Origin: an uncultured Bacteroidota bacterium
GTDB taxonomy: Bacteria; Bacteroidota; Bacteroidia; Bacteroidales; F082
DNA length: 64,000 bases
Assembly (NCBI GenBank): GCA_913055825.1
Contig: CAJXKB010000003.1
Location: 1 to 64,000 of the forward strand
Direction of reading: 5' to 3'
Both the position numbers and the translations under genes were made by a program. The notes under the pieces are model-generated. The model made no database searches, had not been told where the DNA came from, and was given only the letters and a program-made list of their open reading frames with translations. The first letter of the stretch is position 1. Every line of letters begins with the position of its first letter. Below are positions 61,460 through 64,000 of the stretch, in pieces.

Positions 61460-64000
61460 TCATCCGCATTTAGAATAGCCACAAGCGCTACATACCAGGC
61501 ACCCATCCTGATATATCAATGCCTCCTCACCACATTCGGGGCAGACTTTATCTACAGCTTTTTCGCCATCGGCGAGAAAACGTTTCAAAGCCCTGACAAC
61601 TCCGTTTTTCCATGTATTAATATTGTCTTCTTCCACGTTAAGGTTCCCCACAAGGTTAACCACGTAAGTCAAAGGCATTCCGTGCCGTAACAAACCGGAA
61701 ATCAGCCGGGCATAATTCCAGTAGGTTTTATCGAATGACCGCGACAACCCTTCGATAGTAATTTTATATCCCTGACGATCTTCAAACTGAAAATCGTAAC
61801 GCGAATGCTCACCTTTAATTTTATTTTTGATAACCCATCCTTTTTCGATGGATGATGGAAGAAAGAAATCTTCCGCTTTGCCTGTAAATATTTCATAGGG
61901 GCGGCCGTCGAGTTTACCCACTACCGCTATCCATTTTTCATAATTATTCTGAAATCGCAGCACATCTGCTTCGAGAATTTTTGGCCGTGGCGGTGCGCTG
62001 GTCTCTTTGAATATTTTTTCTTCTTTTTTATCATTACTAACCAAAACGCCTGAGCGGGAACCTTCACGATAAATTGTCATTCCTTTGCAACCGCTTTCCC
62101 AGGCTGTCATGTAAATATCACTCACCATTTCTTCGGGAATATTTTGGGGAATATTTACCGTAACACTTATAGAGTGATCGACCCATTTTTGAATACGGCC
62201 CTGCATTTTAACTTTACTCACCCAATCGATATCAGCCGAAGACGCTTTATAATAAGGCGATTTTTTGATAATTTCCTGTAATTCAGCATCTGATTTTGCT
62301 TTTACCGCAGCAATATCGTAACCGTTAACATGAAGCCAGGTTTCAAATTTGGGATGAAATACATTGTATTCTTCCCATGCATCACCCACTTCATCCACAA
62401 AGCTGACCGTTACGTTTTTATCATTGGGATTTACTTTCCGGCGACGTTTATATGACACCATAAATACCGGCTCAATACCCGAAGTAGTTTGTGTACAAAT
62501 ACTTACACTTCCTGTTGGTGCAATAGTCAGCATAGAGATATTACGTCGGCCAACCCGTTTCATTTTTTCATACAGGTTGGGTGCGTTTTCTTTAATCCTG
62601 AGAATAAACGGATTTTCTTCTTCACGGCTGGCATCATAAATAGGAAATGCGCCCCGTTCTTCAGCGAGGTTCACCGAACCGCTATAAACTTCCAATGTGA
62701 GCAACTTATGCACCTCTTCTGAGAAATCAATAGCTTTTTCCGATCCATAACGCAAGCCTAAAGCAGCAAGCATATCACCCTCAGCCGTAATACCAATTCC
62801 CGTTCGACGACCCTGTAATGATTTTTCCCTTATTTTTTCCCACAAGCGGCGCTCTGTAAACTTAATTTCTTCTGATTCGGGGTCGGCATCAATTTTGGCT
62901 ATAATAGCCTCTACCTTCTCCACTTCCAAATCCACAATATCGTCCATCATTCGCTGGGCAATACGGGCATGTTTACTAAATAAATCCCCATCAAAATAAG
63001 CGTCTTTGGTAAAAGGATTTTGTACATAACTATACAAATTCAAAGCCAGCAGCCGGCACGAGTCATAAGGGCACAGTGGAATTTCACCGCAAGGATTTGT
63101 CGAAACTGTTTGGAAACCTTTATCGGCATAACAATCAGGGATAGACTCACGGATTACGGTATCCCAAAATAAAATTCCGGGCTCGGCCGAAGCCCATGCA
63201 TTGTGTACAATTTTATTCCACAAATTACGGGCACTTATTTCTTTTTTATATTTCGGTTGGTCGGCATTCACCGGATATTGCTGCACGTAAGGCGTATTGT
63301 TTTTTACCGCAGCCATAAATTCATCATCCAGTTTTACTGATATGTTGGCACCGGTTACTTTGCCCTGTTCCATTTTAGCATCTATAAAACCTTCTGCATC
63401 GGGATGTTTAATGCCAATACTCAACATCAACGCTCCCCTACGGCCATCCTGGGCCACTTCGCGGGTTGAATTTGAATACCGTTCCATAAAAGGCACCACT
63501 CCTGTAGACGTCAACGCAGTGTTTTTTACCGGGCTCCCTTTTGGCCGGATATGCGTTAAATCGTGTCCTACCCCACCGCGACGCTTCATTAATTGCACCT
63601 GCTCCTGATCAATTTTCATAATGCCACCATAGGAATCTGAATTTCCTTCGTTTCCTATAACAAAACAATTGGAAAGTGAAGAAACCTGATATTCGTTTCC
63701 AATACCGGCCATCGGACTACCGGCAGGAATGATGTACCTGAACCTATCGAGCACTTCAAAAATTTCGTCTTCTGACAAAGGATTCTTATATTTTTGCTCA
63801 ATGCGAGAAATTTCACGTGCAATTCGCCGATGCATTTCTTCAGGGGTTTTTTCATAAATGTTCCCCGCACTATCTTTTAAAGCGTATTTATTCGCCCATA
63901 CCCCTGCCGCCAGCGTATCACCATCAAAATATTCCGTTGCGGCAGCTACCACTTCGTCATAGGATAACGGTTTATGTACCGAAACAGCACCTTCTTCTCC
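61460..64000 (-). CDS. nrdJ: Adenosylcobalamin-dependent ribonucleoside-diphosphate reductase (class II), 5' part beyond the window
   Basis: Makes deoxyribonucleotides with vitamin B12 instead of an oxygen-dependent radical cofactor. The visible 846 codons are open to the right edge, so the N-terminus is missing; a GTG at 63950-63952 is internal. Seen: SSLSNCFVIG and NPCGEIPLCPYDSC with the active-site cysteines and Glu, KRRGGVGHDLTHIRPKGS, and APTGSVSICTQTTSGIEP, and at the C-terminus a zinc ribbon CPECGEEALIYQDGCLVCSACG that replaces the usual redox cysteines of class I enzymes. Such a reductase works with and without oxygen and needs B12 supply. Convergent with the Rieske-like gene, 48 nt apart. 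Confidence 0.96.
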   Translation of the reverse strand, partial: GEEGAVSVHKPLSYDEVVAAATEYFDGDTLAAGVWANKYALKDSAGNIYEKTPEEMHRRIAREISRIEQKYKNPLSEDEIFEVLDRFRYIIPAGSPMAGIGNEYQVSSLSNCFVIGNEGNSDSYGGIMKIDQEQVQLMKRRGGVGHDLTHIRPKGSPVKNTALTSTGVVPFMERYSNSTREVAQDGRRGALMLSIGIKHPDAEGFIDAKMEQGKVTGANISVKLDDEFMAAVKNNTPYVQQYPVNADQPKYKKEISARNLWNKIVHNAWASAEPGILFWDTVIRESIPDCYADKGFQTVSTNPCGEIPLCPYDSCRLLALNLYSYVQNPFTKDAYFDGDLFSKHARIAQRMMDDIVDLEVEKVEAIIAKIDADPESEEIKFTERRLWEKIREKSLQGRRTGIGITAEGDMLAALGLRYGSEKAIDFSEEVHKLLTLEVYSGSVNLAEERGAFPIYDASREEENPFILRIKENAPNLYEKMKRVGRRNISMLTIAPTGSVSICTQTTSGIEPVFMVSYKRRRKVNPNDKNVTVSFVDEVGDAWEEYNVFHPKFETWLHVNGYDIAAVKAKSDAELQEIIKKSPYYKASSADIDWVSKVKMQGRIQKWVDHSISVTVNIPQNIPEEMVSDIYMTAWESGCKGMTIYREGSRSGVLVSNDKKEEKIFKETSAPPRPKILEADVLRFQNNYEKWIAVVGKLDGRPYEIFTGKAEDFFLPSSIEKGWVIKNKIKGEHSRYDFQFEDRQGYKITIEGLSRSFDKTYWNYARLISGLLRHGMPLTYVVNLVGNLNVEEDNINTWKNGVVRALKRFLADGEKAVDKVCPECGEEALIYQDGCLVCSACGYSKCG

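Noticed and set aside
63650-63952. Start of the ribonucleotide reductase gene at the GTG 63950-63952
   Set aside because: The frame stays open without a stop to base 64000 and the sequence before it (KPLSYDE) is typical coding sequence, so the gene continues beyond the window.
1-64000. CRISPR array, insertion sequences, prophage, rRNA and tRNA genes
   Set aside because: No regularly spaced repeats, transposase or phage structural proteins, and no cloverleaf or rRNA sequence were recognised by eye; a covariance-model search for tRNAs was not possible.

Overview
The window reads as a chromosomal segment of a Bacteroidota bacterium, probably class Bacteroidia. The evidence is a SusC/SusD pair, two proteins with C-terminal type IX secretion (T9SS) sorting tails, DUF3822 overlapping rsmD, a PurL of the Bacteroidota type, many exported hydrolases, and promoters of the form TTG/TTTG - about 20 nt - TAnnTTTG. 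There are no phage genes, insertion sequences, CRISPR arrays, rRNA or recognisable tRNA genes. The first and last bases cut through a chromosome; the B12-dependent ribonucleotide reductase at the right end is incomplete.

Left third (0-21.8 kb), mostly housekeeping: a manganese/iron pair (mntR and an MntH-UspA fusion) with a perfect palindromic operator in the mntR promoter; purL; a FadL-type outer-membrane protein; a TonB receptor; an SDR dehydrogenase; an acyl-CoA ligase; holA with AMP nucleosidase; an orphan HsdR_N protein; an unknown membrane protein-DUF3822-rsmD operon; and glpD-glpK for glycerol 3-phosphate.

Middle (21.9-56 kb), an accessory peptide-catabolism region. On the minus strand lie an S9 peptidase, RidA and an aspartate-type aminotransferase. 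Divergent from them is a short S9-type hydrolase, followed by a C45-type Ntn hydrolase and a decayed fragment of a glycerophosphodiesterase. From 29.2 to 40.7 kb eight plus-strand genes are so tightly packed that they look like one operon: transglutaminase-like/propeller protein, isoaspartyl dipeptidase, M14 carboxypeptidase, NhaC-type carrier, exported MEMO-like protein, T9SS-tagged alpha/beta hydrolase, P1 (DmpA/BapA) aminopeptidase and M1 aminopeptidase. A second C45 protein with a T9SS tail, an Asp/Glu racemase, SusC/SusD, a large Asp-box propeller protein and a PuuD-like amidohydrolase lipoprotein follow.

Right part (52.5-64 kb): a co-directional minus-strand run FIST sensor protein - PAS hybrid histidine kinase - TauE exporter - isoaspartyl peptidase/asparaginase lipoprotein - glycerophosphodiesterase - exported MurI-like racemase lipoprotein. 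Then come thiL, a small Rieske-like lipoprotein and nrdJ.

How it may work together (inference): two isoaspartyl-cleaving enzymes, two Asp/Glu racemase-family proteins (one apparently exported), a beta/D-aminopeptidase family member, two Ntn amidohydrolases and general endo-, amino- and carboxypeptidases suggest a pathway for peptides containing isomerised, beta-linked or racemised residues, such as aged protein, cell-wall fragments or cyanophycin-like dipeptides. SusC/SusD (RagAB-like) would be the outer-membrane importer, the NhaC-type carrier a candidate inner-membrane transporter, and the FIST/histidine-kinase pair a candidate sensor. This is the best candidate here for an undescribed system; each family is known, the assembly is what looks unusual.
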